A DNA stretch of 5,862 nucleotides from Hyphomicrobiaceae bacterium (GTDB lineage: Bacteria; Pseudomonadota; Alphaproteobacteria; Rhizobiales; Hyphomicrobiaceae). Below the pieces are notes generated by a model. It saw only the letters and a program-made list of their open reading frames with translations, was not told the DNA's origin and searched no databases. The stretch spans positions 1 to 5,862 of the forward strand of contig JAFMSC010000288.1 of assembly GCA_017353825.1 (NCBI GenBank). Reading direction: 5' to 3'. This document shows, piece by piece, positions 5,519 through 5,862 of this stretch (position 1 is its first letter; each line of letters starts with the position of its first letter). The position numbers were made by a program, and so were the translations under genes.

Positions 5519-5629
5519 GGCGATTCCGGGATGACGCTCATGGGACATCACGGGCCTTGCGCGCGGGCCGTGCCCTCCTAACACTTGGGGCGCCACTCGC
5601 CGCTCAGCTCCCACCATACCGGAGATTCC

Positions 5630-5862
5630 ATGCGCAACTTCCACTTCCCCGGGCGCTCACTTGTGTATGGGCGGCGCGCCATGTGCGCCACCTCGCACCC
5701 GGCTGCCAGCCTCACGGCAATCGAGACGCTCAAAGCCGGTGGGAACGCCGTGGATGCCTCGATCGCTGCGGCAGCGGTGCTGGCGGTGGTGGAGCCGCAC
5801 ATGACGGGCATCGGCGGCGACTGCTTCGCGCTGATCGCCAGGCCGGGCCTCGACCGCCCGAT
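5630..5862 (+). CDS. ggt: Gamma-glutamyltransferase family protein, 5' part
   Basis: These enzymes transfer or hydrolyse gamma-glutamyl groups of glutathione and related compounds after cleaving themselves into two subunits. Only the first 77 codons are present before the window ends. They show the conserved N-terminal region: MRNFHFPGRS, then ATSHPAASLTAIETL (20-34), AGGNAVDASIAAAAVLAVVEP (36-56) and GIGGDCF (60-66). There is no signal peptide, unlike periplasmic GGT of enteric bacteria, so this belongs with the cytoplasmic-type members common in alphaproteobacteria. The autoprocessing threonine lies beyond the window, so activity cannot be judged. The ATG at 5630 has GGAGA at 5621-5625, and the family similarity starts right there. 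Confidence 0.9.
   Translation, partial: MRNFHFPGRSLVYGRRAMCATSHPAASLTAIETLKAGGNAVDASIAAAAVLAVVEPHMTGIGGDCFALIARPGLDRP

Larger units (their letters stand above)
4846..5629. other. Gene-poor stretch between bfr and ggt
   Basis: I see no convincing gene in this 784-bp stretch. The longest plus-strand frame (from 5234, 115 codons) begins MALALPAFTAPLASRAQDEP, which resembles a signal peptide, but its rest matches nothing I know, and the nearest purine-rich motif (about 5206-5214) is too far from the ATG. A short minus-strand frame around 4980-5135 also lacks support. The stretch contains a hairpin just after bfr, the palindrome TCAAATTTGA (4971-4980), a split inverted repeat (5449-5518) and a small imperfect hairpin (5549-5572). 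It may include decayed coding sequence. Confidence 0.5.

Noticed and set aside
5234..5581. 115-codon plus-strand frame beginning like a signal peptide (MALALPAFTAPLASRAQDEP)
   Set aside because: No ribosome binding site at proper distance (the GGGGGAGG is about 19 bases away), and the rest of the translation has no recognisable domain. It could be a decayed secreted-protein gene, but I cannot support that.

Overview
The window is GC-rich, with compact proteobacterial genes. The family choices (an Rrf2 regulator close to RirA, a Bfd-like ferredoxin beside bacterioferritin, and a signal-less gamma-glutamyltransferase starting MRNFHFPGRS) suggest an alphaproteobacterium, probably Hyphomicrobiales/Rhizobiales. 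That placement is inference from protein style. I see no tRNA, rRNA, CRISPR array, transposase or phage gene.

Layout. The extreme left edge may hold the first codons of a minus-strand gene that leaves the window. After about 390 bases without a convincing gene comes a minus-strand gene (412-1950) for an exported alpha/beta hydrolase of the DUF900 type, with a coiled-coil, proline-rich N-terminal half. A 417-bp divergent intergenic region with a perfect 17-bp tandem duplication separates it from a plus-strand Rrf2 regulator (2368-2862) that lacks the three cluster-binding cysteines. Downstream, a 343-bp intergenic region holds two matching dyads and a possible promoter. Then come a cysteine-rich protein of unknown function (3206-3730) and, 23 bp later, an extended Bfd-like [2Fe-2S] protein (3754-4107). 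A 240-bp spacer with a perfect 23-bp tandem duplication and a 13-bp palindrome leads to a complete bacterioferritin gene, bfr (4348-4845). A 784-bp gene-poor stretch with a split inverted repeat follows. The 5' end of a gamma-glutamyltransferase gene (5630 to the edge) closes the window.

How the genes may work together. The coherent unit is 2368-4845. Bacterioferritin stores iron; a Bfd-type ferredoxin is known to release iron by reducing bacterioferritin heme; Rrf2 proteins of the RirA/IscR/NsrR group control iron and Fe-S genes. The eight-cysteine protein encoded just before the Bfd-like gene is the unexplained member, and it is the best candidate here for an undescribed component of iron storage or mobilisation. 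The hydrolase and gamma-glutamyltransferase show no evident link to this unit.
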